This document shows, piece after piece, positions 9,301-16,636 of a stretch of DNA of 57,394 nucleotides. The translations under genes and the position numbers were made by a program. The DNA comes from Rhodospirillales bacterium (GTDB lineage Bacteria; Pseudomonadota; Alphaproteobacteria; Acetobacterales; Acetobacteraceae): positions 1-57,394 of the forward strand of contig JANXVC010000407.1 in the NCBI GenBank assembly GCA_025351925.1, given 5' to 3'. The notes under the pieces were generated by a model that searched no databases, was not told the origin of the DNA, and was given only the letters and a program-made list of their open reading frames with translations. Position 1 is the stretch's first letter. The number at the start of each line of letters is the position of its first letter.

Positions 9301-9414
9301 GGGCTGCGGCTCCGCCAGCAGCGTGCCGCAGGTATCGCAAAAACGGGCTGCGCCGCGATTGATGGTGCCGCAGCGCAGGCAAAGTCCGGGTCCAGCAGGC
9401 GGTGTATGGGACAG
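6340..9414 (-). CDS. Class III adenylate/guanylate cyclase-AAA ATPase-TPR regulator (non-standard CTG start inferred)
   Basis: A ~1024-residue multidomain regulator. Order: zinc ribbon (CLRCG...CDTCG, residues ~12-30), class III nucleotidyl cyclase domain (~48-210), AAA/STAND ATPase with Walker A GDAGAGKSR (Lys ~276) and LLIEDLQWADEE, then helical TPR-like repeats to the end. Both metal aspartates are visible: FGDIAGSTE (Asp57) and LGDGVMALFG (Asp101). The first ATG in frame (9225) falls after FGDIAGSTE and would delete the first metal ligand and the zinc ribbon. Upstream to the in-frame stop near 9540 there is no ATG, GTG or TTG; the CTG at 9414, with GAGACGG 6-12 bases before it, is the best candidate. 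The canonical substrate Lys before GD is replaced (NQVLGDG), so activity or base preference may be atypical. Confidence 0.8.
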   Translation of the reverse strand: MSHTPPAGPGLCLRCGTINRGAARFCDTCGTLLAEPQPGLQPLLDGELKYVTVLFGDIAGSTEMVAGCSPDEAQAILTPVVRAMIEAVQAFGGTLNQVLGDGVMALFGAPLSQEDHALRACCAAFRMHETVASSSSPIHLRVGIASGPTLLSPLGTSAAGAYPAFGVTIHLASRLQSLARPGTTLCAASTRALTGPAVDFVPLGPRALRGFGGQQNVFALASIRQSGLRFSGSVVRGLSPHVGRDRELAELFTYAQTARTRAFVTVAIVGDAGAGKSRLAWEFTRLLQADIWQVIQAEAISYGRDVPYQLVGALLRSCFGIDARGDPGEAVSRIRSQLADTTDHVPALLSLLALPLGENAAAWDGLDPLHRRDALRDCVRAVLDTLTRRPTLLLIEDLQWADEESLRLLDFLPAPDCRLLLLTTYRSDFAPAWKRPVSSVITLGPLSSDSMGQLVQQAFPGITSRALCQALIGRSAGNPFFLEELARDALTAELPQGGTHDDQQPAIPSTIQAVVAARIDRLAAEDKRVLVAASALGNRFPLQTLRELFSDRPEANFQNRLEMLCEAGMFRPVQQTDNAIGFSHALIQEVAYTGLPRAQRRDLHGHIVRTVKRIHADRLAEQAETLVHHAARGELWEELVGAARIAGRRAASRSAYIAASRFFEQAIEACKQLPRSKDTLACEIDLRFELRTALFPTAGIHRSLDNSTQAEALARQLGDRGRLGWATAFLARDLQLVGRPGAALEAAARALDFSNGEQNLAVAAQFFAAQAAYSSGDYARTVTTLRELIADLEARDRMAWTGTPGPSIIFFRGWLTWALARLGDTFEAEKTAGEMRRLADEVDLPLCRTVAHLSEGFALAFAGRLPEAEATLRVSLALCRKWEFFAWSVNITSCLGHVLSRLGQFDEAFDLIEQAAERTRRSGIFVSHANYLAWLAEAHQLAGRADEAARHAEKAVEIAHLHEERGNAALATVVLGEALSALGSTAAGQAHYATALRLATETGMAPLIQRCRANLAAFDPAAHG

Positions 9415-9428
9415 CTTGGTCCGTCTCG

Positions 9429-9848
9429 TTAGGGAAATGCCGGTCCCGGGCCGGCGTAACGGGTCGCGGCGATCGCGGCCTTGCCGGCGGCGACCGAAGC
9501 GGTGATCGCCTCTTCGAACGGCATCATCGAGACGAGATCAACGTTTCGAACTCCCGGCTGTGCCGAGACCGCGATGGTGAACGCTTGCGCCGCCTGCTTG
9601 TCGGGCATCGCGAGCACCGCCATGAGATCGTGACCGCCGAACATGGCGAACTTCTCGCTCACGACGTGCCTGCGCGCGTCATTCTGGAAATGCTGCGTGT
9701 CGTAGAAATGAAACGTGGCGAACGACCCCCCGAGATGGGCGATCAGCTTGCGGATCGGGTCCAGGCGCTGGTCGAAACTGGCGGCCTTGCTCATGATGTC
9801 GTGCCAGCCAGCCGACGTGTAGGAGAGATGAAGGAGATAGTGGTCCAT
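9429..9848 (-). CDS. GYD-domain protein
   Basis: A 139-residue protein matching the GYD domain pattern, a small ferredoxin-like alpha/beta fold: YLLHLSYTSAGW at the N-terminus, a central HFYDTQHF strand and FGGHDLMAVLAMPDKQAAQAF. Function of the family is unknown; members are cytoplasmic and often near regulators or oxidoreductases. The stop codon lies 14 bases before the inferred CTG start of the cyclase, so the two are probably co-transcribed and translationally coupled. A perfect 12-bp dyad sits 18 bases upstream of the ATG. Confidence 0.7.
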   Translation of the reverse strand: MDHYLLHLSYTSAGWHDIMSKAASFDQRLDPIRKLIAHLGGSFATFHFYDTQHFQNDARRHVVSEKFAMFGGHDLMAVLAMPDKQAAQAFTIAVSAQPGVRNVDLVSMMPFEEAITASVAAGKAAIAATRYAGPGPAFP

Positions 9849-9865
9849 CAGAAGCGTCCCCTCAT

Positions 9866-9877
9866 TGTAAATTTACA
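9866..9877. promoter_or_regulatory. Perfect 12-bp palindrome TGTAAATTTACA upstream of GYD-cyclase genes
   Basis: The dyad is perfect and AT-rich in a GC-rich genome, and lies 18-29 bases upstream of the GYD gene's ATG, where an operator would overlap a promoter or early leader. No dedicated DNA-binding regulator gene is adjacent. Confidence 0.4.
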
Positions 9878-10033
9878 GCGATGTGGGTGTGGCACGTCGC
9901 TAAAGACGCTTCAACCTTCGAGGGCAGCTGAACGTATCGGCGGTCACGCCGCGGCGGCTTGTCGCAGTCTTCAGACGGCGAGCGCTTCCGGACCTTCGGC
10001 GGCAGGCGCTGTCAGGGCCGCTGGACCGCGGCG

Positions 10034-11044
10034 TCACGGCATGAGCATCGCCCCTAGCCGATAGCACAGCGCCGCCACCAGCGCCGACGCCGGCAGCGTA
10101 ATGCCCCAGGCCACGACGATGCTGCGGGCTACCCCCCAGCGGACGGCGGATGCGCGCCGGGCGGCGCCCACGCCCACGATCGAGCCGGTGATCGTGTGCG
10201 TCGTGGACACGGGAATGCCGAGCCAGGTCGCCCCGAACAGCGCCATGGCCCCGCCGGTCTCGGCGCAGAAACCCTGCATGGGGGTGAGATGCGTGATGCG
10301 CGAGCCGACCGTGCGCACGATGCGCCAGCCGCCGCACAGCGTGCCGAGCGCCATGGCGCCCTGGCAGCTCAGCACCACCCAGAACGGCACCTGGAAGCCG
10401 CCGGCGAGACGCCCTTGCGAGTATAGCAGGACGGTGATGATCCCCATCGTCTTCTGCGCGTCGTTGCCGCCATGCGCCAGACTCAGCAGGGAGGACGACA
10501 CGAACTGCAGCACGCGGAACCGTCGATCGACGGCAAACGGCGTCGAGCGGACCGCGAGCCAGGAGACCGCCAGCACCAGCGCCATCGCCAGCACCAGTCC
10601 GGTCAACGGCGACAGCACGATAGCCGAGCCGATCGTCCCGAGGCCATGCCAGATGACGGCCGCCCAGCCCGCCTTGGCGACCGCGGCGCCGACCAGTCCG
10701 CCGACCAGGGCATGGCTGCTGCTGGACGGGATGCCGAGCCGCCAGGTGACCACGTTCCAGACGATCGCCCCGGCCAGGGCGCCGAAGATGACCAGCGGAT
10801 CGACGATGCTGGCATCGACCACGCCGCTGCTGATGGTCGCCGCGACGTGCAGGCCGAACACGGTGAAGGCGATGAAGTTGAAGAACGCCGCCCACAGCAC
10901 GGCGGTGAAGGGCCGCAAAACCCGTGTCGCAACGACGGTCGCAATCGAGTTGGCGCTGTCGTGCAGGCCGTTGAGGAAATCGAACAGCAGGGCGACGGCG
11001 ATCAGCCCGACGAGCACGGGCGTGCCGACGAGGAAACCAGTCAT
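10034..11044 (-). CDS. pit: Inorganic phosphate transporter, PiT family
   Basis: A 336-residue polytopic membrane protein with about ten hydrophobic segments. The two inverted PiT signature repeats are recognisable: FDFLNGLHDSANSIATVVATRVL near the N-terminus and LSLAHGGNDAQKTMGIITVL in the second half, plus GIPSSSSHALVGGLVGAAV and GIPVSTTHTITGSIVGVG. PiT proteins import phosphate (often as metal-phosphate) with protons at low affinity. It follows the DUF47 gene by 12 bases, the standard pairing for this family, and the two should be one operon. Confidence 0.92.
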   Translation of the reverse strand: MTGFLVGTPVLVGLIAVALLFDFLNGLHDSANSIATVVATRVLRPFTAVLWAAFFNFIAFTVFGLHVAATISSGVVDASIVDPLVIFGALAGAIVWNVVTWRLGIPSSSSHALVGGLVGAAVAKAGWAAVIWHGLGTIGSAIVLSPLTGLVLAMALVLAVSWLAVRSTPFAVDRRFRVLQFVSSSLLSLAHGGNDAQKTMGIITVLLYSQGRLAGGFQVPFWVVLSCQGAMALGTLCGGWRIVRTVGSRITHLTPMQGFCAETGGAMALFGATWLGIPVSTTHTITGSIVGVGAARRASAVRWGVARSIVVAWGITLPASALVAALCYRLGAMLMP

Positions 11045-11056
11045 GGGCGGGCGTCC

Positions 11057-11716
11057 TCAGACCTGTTCGACGACGATGCCGTCGATCACGTCCACCACGT
11101 CCTCGCAGCGGTCCACCACGGCCTCGACCAGGTCATAGACCTTCTCGACCGTCAGCTTGTGGCCCGGCGAGCTGTCGCTGGCGAACAGGGTGCGCAGGCC
11201 GCGGTCCAGCAGCTCGTCCGCCTCCCCCTCGATGCGGCGGACGGCCACGGACATCGCGTTCAGCCGGTCCACGCTGCGGTCGATCGCGCCCAGCAGCGGC
11301 ATGCCGTCGCGCAGCTCCGTCGCGGCACGCACGGCGCAGTCGGCCATGCCCTGCATCTCCGGCGTGAAGCCGACGCCGTAGCGCACCATGCGCCGCCCGG
11401 TGTCCTTCATCAGGTCGATCGTGTCGTCGAGCGCCGTGATCAGGTCCAGTATCTGCGACCGGTCGAACGGGGTCACGAAGGTGCGGTGGATCGCCAGCAC
11501 GGTGTCGCGCGTGACCTGGTCGGCGGCGTCCTCCAGCCGGCTGATCTCGGCCGCGTGCTGCTCGGCGCGCCCATCGCCGGACATCAGGGCGCGGAACGCC
11601 TCGGCCGCCGGCACGATCAGCCGCGAGTGCGCGCAGAACCGCTCGATGAATTTCTCGTCTTGCGGCATCAAGGAGCGGAATGCACGCAGCAGGACGTTCG
11701 AACGCAGGGGCTTCAT
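11057..11716 (-). CDS. DUF47 (PhoU-like) PiT accessory protein
   Basis: A 219-residue all-helical protein of the DUF47/PhoU-like family: MPQDEKFIERFCAHSRLIVPAAEAFRALM, then ISRLEDAADQVTRDTVLAIHRTFVTPFDRSQILDLITALDDTIDLMKD, the most conserved part of the family, and a C-terminal KVYDLVEAVVDRCEDVVDVIDGIVVE helix. These cytoplasmic proteins are always found beside PiT transporters and are thought to control them. The ATG at 11716 is chosen because upstream codons read into sequence with no family resemblance; an internal ATG 19 codons on is a less likely alternative. Operon with pit. Confidence 0.85.
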   Translation of the reverse strand: MKPLRSNVLLRAFRSLMPQDEKFIERFCAHSRLIVPAAEAFRALMSGDGRAEQHAAEISRLEDAADQVTRDTVLAIHRTFVTPFDRSQILDLITALDDTIDLMKDTGRRMVRYGVGFTPEMQGMADCAVRAATELRDGMPLLGAIDRSVDRLNAMSVAVRRIEGEADELLDRGLRTLFASDSSPGHKLTVEKVYDLVEAVVDRCEDVVDVIDGIVVEQV

Positions 11717-11866
11717 CGCGAGGGCGCTACGATGGAGTGGGCCGGGGCAAATCGTCTGCTGATCAAGCTGGGGTCTCCGAATGTTTGGAACGCTGTAAAA
11801 GCGGCTATCCAACGAGGATGACGGGCTCGGCTGCCCGCTATTTGCGGCTGTTTTGGCAGCGCCTGC

Positions 11867-12460
11867 TCATTCGGCAGCGTCGTCCGCTTTGGGCAGCTTC
11901 TCCGCCATGCCGAGCAGGGCCTCGCGCCGGTCCATCTCGCCCCACACCTCGTCCGGCGTCACGCCGAGCGCGGACCACAGCACGACGAGGTTATAAAGCA
12001 GGTCCGCGCTCTCATTGACGAACCCGGTCCGCTCCTCCCGCACTGCGTCGATCGCCGTCTCGGCCGCCTCCTCCACCAGCTTTTGCGCCATCTTGGGCAC
12101 GCCGCCTGCCAGCAGCTTTGCCGTGCGCGGGCTGACGTGCAAGCCAGCGCGCACCGCCTGGACCGCCCTGGCCAGGCGCGCAAGCCGGTCCTCGTGGCCC
12201 GTCGCAGCCGGAACAGCCGCCAGCTCTGCAGCCGGGGCACGCTGCTTGCGCTTCTTGGGCGCCTTGACGCTTTTTGCCCGTTTCGGCGCCCCCTCCAGCA
12301 GCGGTTTCGCCGAGCCAGATCTTGCCTTCTTGCCGGCCTGCGCCGCCGAAGCCGATGCGGCTAGACTCGGAGGTTGTCCCTCGTGCCCGGCCGGGGTCAA
12401 AGCCGCGTCCGGTGTCACCGCCGGGGAGCGCCGTTGCTGCTTCTTGGGTGCTTTCGTCAT
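11867..12460 (-). CDS. hisE: Phosphoribosyl-ATP pyrophosphatase with a long Lys/Ala/Pro-rich N-terminal extension
   Basis: The last ~105 of 197 residues are a HisE/MazG-type domain: RLARLARAVQAVRAG...SPRTAKLLAGGVPKMAQKLVEEAAETAIDA, then FVNESADLLYNLVVLWSALGV. The EExxE and ExxD metal-binding helices are intact. HisE hydrolyses phosphoribosyl-ATP to phosphoribosyl-AMP in histidine synthesis. Residues 1-~90 are low complexity and strongly basic (TKAPKKQQRRSP, KKARSGSAK, KAPKKRKQRAPAAE), like histone H1 or nucleic-acid-binding tails, and are not part of ordinary HisE (~100 residues). No other his gene lies nearby, so a related nucleotide pyrophosphatase role is possible. Start at 12460 is the ATG nearest the extension; an upstream in-frame GTG/ATG is less likely. 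Confidence 0.75.
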   Translation of the reverse strand: MTKAPKKQQRRSPAVTPDAALTPAGHEGQPPSLAASASAAQAGKKARSGSAKPLLEGAPKRAKSVKAPKKRKQRAPAAELAAVPAATGHEDRLARLARAVQAVRAGLHVSPRTAKLLAGGVPKMAQKLVEEAAETAIDAVREERTGFVNESADLLYNLVVLWSALGVTPDEVWGEMDRREALLGMAEKLPKADDAAE

Positions 12461-12838
12461 GCCTGTGTTTACAATCCCATCCGGTCCATCTCGTTGCTGC
12501 CTTGCTGCCGCGCTCATCCCAATGCAGTTCCAGCCCGTGCCGCCGCTTCTCGGATCGAGAACGCGCATACACATCGATTGTGTGCTTTATGACACTTTTG
12601 TTACAATGCCTGCCTGTGCTTGGGCAGGGGGACGTTTGAAGGTCGCCGCATGGCAACGCCATTGACGCCGATTCACGCGGGGTCGATCGCATTGCTGCTC
12701 GCGATGCAGGTAAAGCGTCAGCGGGACGCGCTGGAGCTTTTTCCGATCGAAGTGGATTAGGGAAAAGCTCTAGTCAGCTGTCTAGACGAGCGTCGTTGTC
12801 CAATCGAACGAGCAGATCGATCGGATGTTGCGCTAAAT
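12461..12838. other. Gene-free stretch between hisE and the acyl-CoA dehydrogenase
   Basis: No supported gene. It holds an AT-rich patch around 12565-12610 with an imperfect dyad (ACACA, 5-base centre, TGTGT at 12569-12583) and, on the minus strand, a TTGTAA hexamer (12600-12605) that could serve as a -35 element for hisE. Nothing else is recognised. Confidence 0.4.
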
Positions 12839-14023
12839 TCAGGCTAGGCGCTTGGCGACCTCTTCCAGCATGACCTCAGTCGCGCCGCCGCCGATCGATT
12901 GGATGCGGGCGTCCCGGACCATGCGCTCAATGACGCTTTCCCGCAGGTAGCCCATGCCGCCGTGAAATTGCTGGCAGGCATAGGCGACGCGGTTCACCAG
13001 TTCGCCGCATAGGGCCTTCACCTGGCTGACCTCGCGCACGCAGTCCCGGCCCTGCGCGTCTAGCCAGGCCGCGTGATAGACCAGCCGGCGCGCGGCTTCG
13101 ATCTCGGCGCTCAGCATCGCCAGGCGCTGCCGGATGGCCTGCTTGTCCCACAGCGTGGCGCCGAACGCCCGGCGGCCGCGCACCCAATCCAGCGTCAGCG
13201 CCATCATCGCCTGCGCCTCGCCCATGGCCTGGGCACCCAGCACGATCCGCTCGTTCTGAAAATTGCGCATGACGGCGTAGAAACCCCGGTTCTCCTCGCC
13301 GAGCCTATGGCTGGCCGGCACGCGGCAGTCCTGGAACACCAGCTCGGCCGTATCCGACGACAGCCAGCCGTGCTTTTCCAGCGCACGGCCGACCGAGAAG
13401 CCCGGCGTGCCGCGCTCGACGGCAAAGATGGAGACGCCGCGGCTGCCCTTGGCCGCCGTGTCGGTCTTGGCGGCAACGAACACCAGGTCGGCATGGACGC
13501 CGTTGGTGATGTACATCTTGGCGCCGTTGATCACATAGCCGTCGCCGTCCGGCCGCGCCGTCGTGCGTATGCCGGCGACGTCCGATCCGGCGTCGGCCTC
13601 CGTCACCGCGACCGCCGTGATCGTCGTGCCGGCGACGATGCCGGGCATCCAGCGCGCCTGCTGCGCTGCGCTGCCGGCATTGGCGAGGTGGGGCGACGCC
13701 ATGTCGGTGTGCACGAGGACGGTGATGGCGAAGCCGCCGAAGGTGGAGCGGCCCAGCTCCTCGGCCAGGATGGCGGTGGCCAGCGTGTCCATGGCGCTGC
13801 CGCCATACGCCTCGGGGTAGCGGACGCCGAGGAAGCCGAGCTCGCCCATGCGTCGCAGGACCGCGCGCGGGACCGAGCCCGCCGCTTCCCATGCGTCCGC
13901 GTTGGGCTTGATCTCGGCTTCGACGAAGCGGTGGAGCTGGGCGCGGAACAGCTCGTGCTCTGGCGTGAAGTATGGATCGGTTTGGCCGCCCGCCGCTGCC
14001 GGCACGAGTGCGTCCAGAGCCAT
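12839..14023 (-). CDS. Acyl-CoA dehydrogenase, isovaleryl/citronellyl/long-chain-like
   Basis: A 394-residue flavoprotein with the three acyl-CoA dehydrogenase domains. FAD contacts are seen in AVAVTEADAGSDVAG and YVINGAKMYITNG. The usual medium-chain catalytic Glu position reads SIGGGATEVM, with no Glu, while helix G has FQNERIVLGA with a Glu at residue 258; this is the arrangement of isovaleryl- and long-chain-type enzymes, in which the base sits on helix G. It should make an alpha,beta-unsaturated acyl-CoA, most likely branched or long. AGGAGG precedes the ATG. A TTGACT -35-like hexamer and an 11-bp sequence shared with the carboxylase promoter lie just upstream, so it is probably under the nearby TetR regulator. 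Confidence 0.87.
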   Translation of the reverse strand: MALDALVPAAAGGQTDPYFTPEHELFRAQLHRFVEAEIKPNADAWEAAGSVPRAVLRRMGELGFLGVRYPEAYGGSAMDTLATAILAEELGRSTFGGFAITVLVHTDMASPHLANAGSAAQQARWMPGIVAGTTITAVAVTEADAGSDVAGIRTTARPDGDGYVINGAKMYITNGVHADLVFVAAKTDTAAKGSRGVSIFAVERGTPGFSVGRALEKHGWLSSDTAELVFQDCRVPASHRLGEENRGFYAVMRNFQNERIVLGAQAMGEAQAMMALTLDWVRGRRAFGATLWDKQAIRQRLAMLSAEIEAARRLVYHAAWLDAQGRDCVREVSQVKALCGELVNRVAYACQQFHGGMGYLRESVIERMVRDARIQSIGGGATEVMLEEVAKRLA

Positions 14024-14044
14024 CGAAGCCTCCTGTCTGCCGCT

Positions 14045-14077
14045 TAAACGTTAGGGAGTTGCAGCGGCGGAAGTCAA
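14045..14077 (-). promoter_or_regulatory. Candidate promoter plus TetR half-operator of the acyl-CoA dehydrogenase gene
   Basis: On the minus strand a TTGACT hexamer (14072-14077) is followed after 18 bases by TAACGT (14048-14053). The spacer end and -10-like hexamer contain ACTCCCTAACG (14049-14059), an exact 11-bp match to the sequence at 19338-19348. The site starts ~25 bases upstream of the ATG; here only one half of the CTAACG dyad is well conserved. Confidence 0.5.
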
Positions 14078-14207
14078 CGTCGATGGAGTGGGGCGCCAGT
14101 CCCATGGCGGCATTCCCGCCCTGGACAACAATCCCTTGACGATGCCGGAACAGCCAAACTAGCGTCCGGAGCGCGGCGTTCGTCGCGGCACCCAGGAAAA
14201 ACCAGCC

Positions 14208-16145
14208 ATGGACGCGGTCACCGCCCTCATCAGCTCCGCCCTGCGCCCGTTGCCGGACCGTTGGCGCGTGCCGGAACAGGCGGCGCTGCTGGCTGAGGCC
14301 CGAACTGCGGAGGCGTCCGGCGCCGATGGCTACTGGGCCTGGGCCGCCGCGCGGATGCGCTGGATGCGGCCCTACGACACGCTGCACGAGAATGGGCGTG
14401 AGGGCGGATTCGGCGATTTCCGCTACTACGCCGGCGGCCTGCTGAACGTCGCCGACAACTGCGTGGACCGCCACGCCGAGAACCCGGCAACCGCCGACCG
14501 CGACGCCGTCATATGGGAGGGCGAGCCGGGCGAGGTCCGCCGCCTGACCTATCGCGCGCTCCGGGACCAGGTGGCGCGCTGCGCCAACGGCTTCCGGACC
14601 CTAGGCGTCGGCCGCGGCGACGTCGTCGCCATCTACCTGCCGAACCTGCCCGAAGCTTTCGTCGCCATCCACGCCTGCAACCGCATCGGCGCCATCTACA
14701 CCGTGCTGTTCAGCGGTTTCGCCACCGACGCCGTGCGGCTGCGGCTGCAGGCGTCGCGCGCCAAAGTCGTGGTGACCGCCGACGCCGCATTCCGCCGCGG
14801 GCGCCAGGTGCCGCTGCTGGCCAATGTGCGGGCAGCGCGCCACGGGCTGGACAGCCTGCATCGCACCGTCGTCGTGGACCGCACCGGCGCCGCTCCCGCG
14901 CTGCAGGCCGGGGAGACGGCCTGGGACGCCATGCTGGCTGCGGAGACAGCGGACTGTCCCTGCGTGCCGCTGGAGGCGAACGACCCGGCCTTCCTGATCT
15001 TCACCTCGGGCACCGAGAGCAAGCCGAAGGGCCTCGTGCACAGCACGGCCGGGTTCCTGATCGGCGCCTGGGCGAACGTGCAGTGGCAGGTCGGGCCGCA
15101 GCCGGACGACGTCTATTGGTGTGCGGCCGACGTGGGCTGGCTGACCTTCCCAATCCAGACGGTCATCGGCGGCTTGGCGCAGGGCATGACCCTGTTCTGC
15201 TACGAGGGCGCGCTGGACTATCCGCAGCGGATGCGCGTGCTGGAAACGGCGCAGCGGCATGGCGTGACGAAGATCCTCATCGCGCCGACCGGCCTCCGCA
15301 TGCTGCGCGCCGCCGGCGACGACGCGATCCGGGCGCAGCGGCCGCGGCGCCTGCGCCTGATCACCACGCAGGGCGAGCCGCTCGATCCCGAGACGGCGGA
15401 GTGGACCGAGCGCACGCTGGACGTGCCGGTGATCAACGCCTACGGCCAGACCGAGACCGGCTCCACCTGGACCATGCCCGTCTATGGCGTGGACGCGACC
15501 AAGCCCGGCAGCTCCGGCACTCCGGTGCCTGGCCACGCCTGCGCCATACTGGACGACGCTGGGCATCAGGTCCCGCGTGGGGTGCGCGGCAACCTCGTGC
15601 TGACGGCGCCGTTCCCGACGCTCGCGCGCACCATCTGGGACGATCCCGTCCGGTATCGCACCGCCTACCTCAACCGGTTCCCCGGCGCCTATGCGACATC
15701 GGACGAGGCGATCGAGGACGCGGACGGCCAGATCTGGGTGCTGGGCCGCGCCGACGACGTGATCAACGTCGCCGCCCACCGCATTAGCACGATGGAAATC
15801 GAGGGTGCGGCAGCGAGCCAGCCCGGCGTCGCCGAGGCGGCGGTGGTCGGCATCCGCGACGCCATGCGCGGCACGGTCCCGGTCGCCTTCGTCACCCTGC
15901 TGCCCGGCGCCGACGCCGCCCAGGTGCGCGACGGCGTGACGGCCGCGGTGGAGCGTGCGATCGGCAGCATCGCGCGGCTGGGCCATGTCTATGTGCCGAC
16001 GGCGCTGCCGAAGACCCGGGCCGGCAAGGTCATGCGCCGCCTGCTGCGTGAGGCGGCCGAGACCGGCGCGGTCAGCGGCGACCTGACCGGGCTCGACGAT
16101 CCGGCGGCGCTGGAGGCGGTGCTCAGCGTGGTGCGGACGGTTTAG
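14208..16145 (+). CDS. AMP-forming acyl-CoA synthetase, acetyl-/propionyl-/acetoacetyl-CoA synthetase type
   Basis: A 645-residue ANL-superfamily ligase of the AcsA size class. The AMP-binding P-loop is IFTSGTESKPKGLVHSTAG, the adenine loop is NAYGQTETG, and the C-terminal catalytic lysine lies in LPKTRAGKVMRRLLR. ANADVGW-like WCAADVGWLTFPIQTVIGG is typical of acetyl-CoA synthetases. The enzyme activates a short carboxylic acid to its CoA thioester through an acyl-adenylate. It is transcribed divergently from the acyl-CoA dehydrogenase; an AGGA ribosome site precedes the ATG. Within a carboxylase/dehydrogenase cluster, the substrate may be a branched or functionalised acid instead of acetate. 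Confidence 0.87.
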   Translation: MDAVTALISSALRPLPDRWRVPEQAALLAEARTAEASGADGYWAWAAARMRWMRPYDTLHENGREGGFGDFRYYAGGLLNVADNCVDRHAENPATADRDAVIWEGEPGEVRRLTYRALRDQVARCANGFRTLGVGRGDVVAIYLPNLPEAFVAIHACNRIGAIYTVLFSGFATDAVRLRLQASRAKVVVTADAAFRRGRQVPLLANVRAARHGLDSLHRTVVVDRTGAAPALQAGETAWDAMLAAETADCPCVPLEANDPAFLIFTSGTESKPKGLVHSTAGFLIGAWANVQWQVGPQPDDVYWCAADVGWLTFPIQTVIGGLAQGMTLFCYEGALDYPQRMRVLETAQRHGVTKILIAPTGLRMLRAAGDDAIRAQRPRRLRLITTQGEPLDPETAEWTERTLDVPVINAYGQTETGSTWTMPVYGVDATKPGSSGTPVPGHACAILDDAGHQVPRGVRGNLVLTAPFPTLARTIWDDPVRYRTAYLNRFPGAYATSDEAIEDADGQIWVLGRADDVINVAAHRISTMEIEGAAASQPGVAEAAVVGIRDAMRGTVPVAFVTLLPGADAAQVRDGVTAAVERAIGSIARLGHVYVPTALPKTRAGKVMRRLLREAAETGAVSGDLTGLDDPAALEAVLSVVRTV

Positions 16146-16190
16146 AATGCCTGACTACAAGCTGCATCATTTTCAGGATCGTTGGGACGG

Positions 16191-16481
16191 TCACAGGATT
16201 TCGTCATACAAGTCGCGCCACGCCGGGTTCCCGGCCTCGATCAACGCGAGTTTGCCCTTGCGCGAGCCGGCCTTGATCTGCTTTTCCCGCGTGATGGCTG
16301 CGGTCATGTCGGCATGTAGTTCGAACCACACGAGCATTGTACAGCCATGACGGGCGGCGAAGCCGTCGTGGCCCGCCGCCCGATGCTGCCCTGCACGCTG
16401 CACAAGATTGGACGTGACGCCCACATACAGCGTGCCGCTGGGCTTGCTGGCCATGAGGTAAACCGCAGCCTGCCTCGTCAA
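16191..16481 (-). CDS. Small GIY-YIG nuclease family protein (TTG start)
   Basis: A 96-residue single-domain GIY-YIG protein. The two signature strands appear as AAVYLM and TLYVGVT, followed by SNLVQRAGQHR with the catalytic-type arginine, and the C-terminal helix motif TREKQIKAGSRKGKLALIEAGNPAWRDLY typical of this UvrC/URI-like subgroup. I place the start at the TTG at 16481, which gives the family's usual TRQAAVY N-terminus and has GAGGGC upstream; the frame stays open further upstream only because it reads through a palindromic repeat. The repeat (16505-16607) ends 24 bases before the start. The gene interrupts the catabolic cluster and looks like a mobile insertion. Confidence 0.75.
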   Translation of the reverse strand: MTRQAAVYLMASKPSGTLYVGVTSNLVQRAGQHRAAGHDGFAARHGCTMLVWFELHADMTAAITREKQIKAGSRKGKLALIEAGNPAWRDLYDEIL

Positions 16482-16504
16482 GAGAACCCAGCCCTCAAGA
16501 GCCC

Positions 16505-16607
16505 CGTCATTGCGAGCCGTCTTCGGCGTGGCAATCCAGGGCCGCGTGAGACGACGTTTGCGCGTGCGGCCCTGGATTGCCGCGTCGCTGCGCTCCTCGC
16601 AATGACG
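16505..16607. repeat. 103-bp inverted-repeat (palindromic) element
   Basis: Two ~41-base arms in inverted orientation: the left arm starts CGTCATTGCGAG and ends CAATCCAGGGCCGC; the right arm starts GCGGCCCTGGATTG and ends CTCGCAATGACG. The ends match perfectly, with a few mismatches inside and a ~21-base loop. RNA or single-stranded DNA from it would form a long hairpin. The sequence type (CATTGCGAG...GCAATCCAGG) resembles abundant intergenic repeats of alphaproteobacteria. Confidence 0.85.
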
Positions 16608-16636
16608 AAACTCTGTCGCGGGAACGACATTTGATC

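Noticed and set aside
9424-9435. CGTTAGGGA, resembling part of the TetR box, near the end of the GYD gene.
   Set aside because: Only a partial match, inside and just after a coding sequence, with no dyad; considered chance.
9900-10895. Arg/Gly-rich frame on the minus strand over the PiT gene.
   Set aside because: Composition is typical of a shadow frame in GC-rich DNA; the PiT frame has clear membrane and signature motifs.
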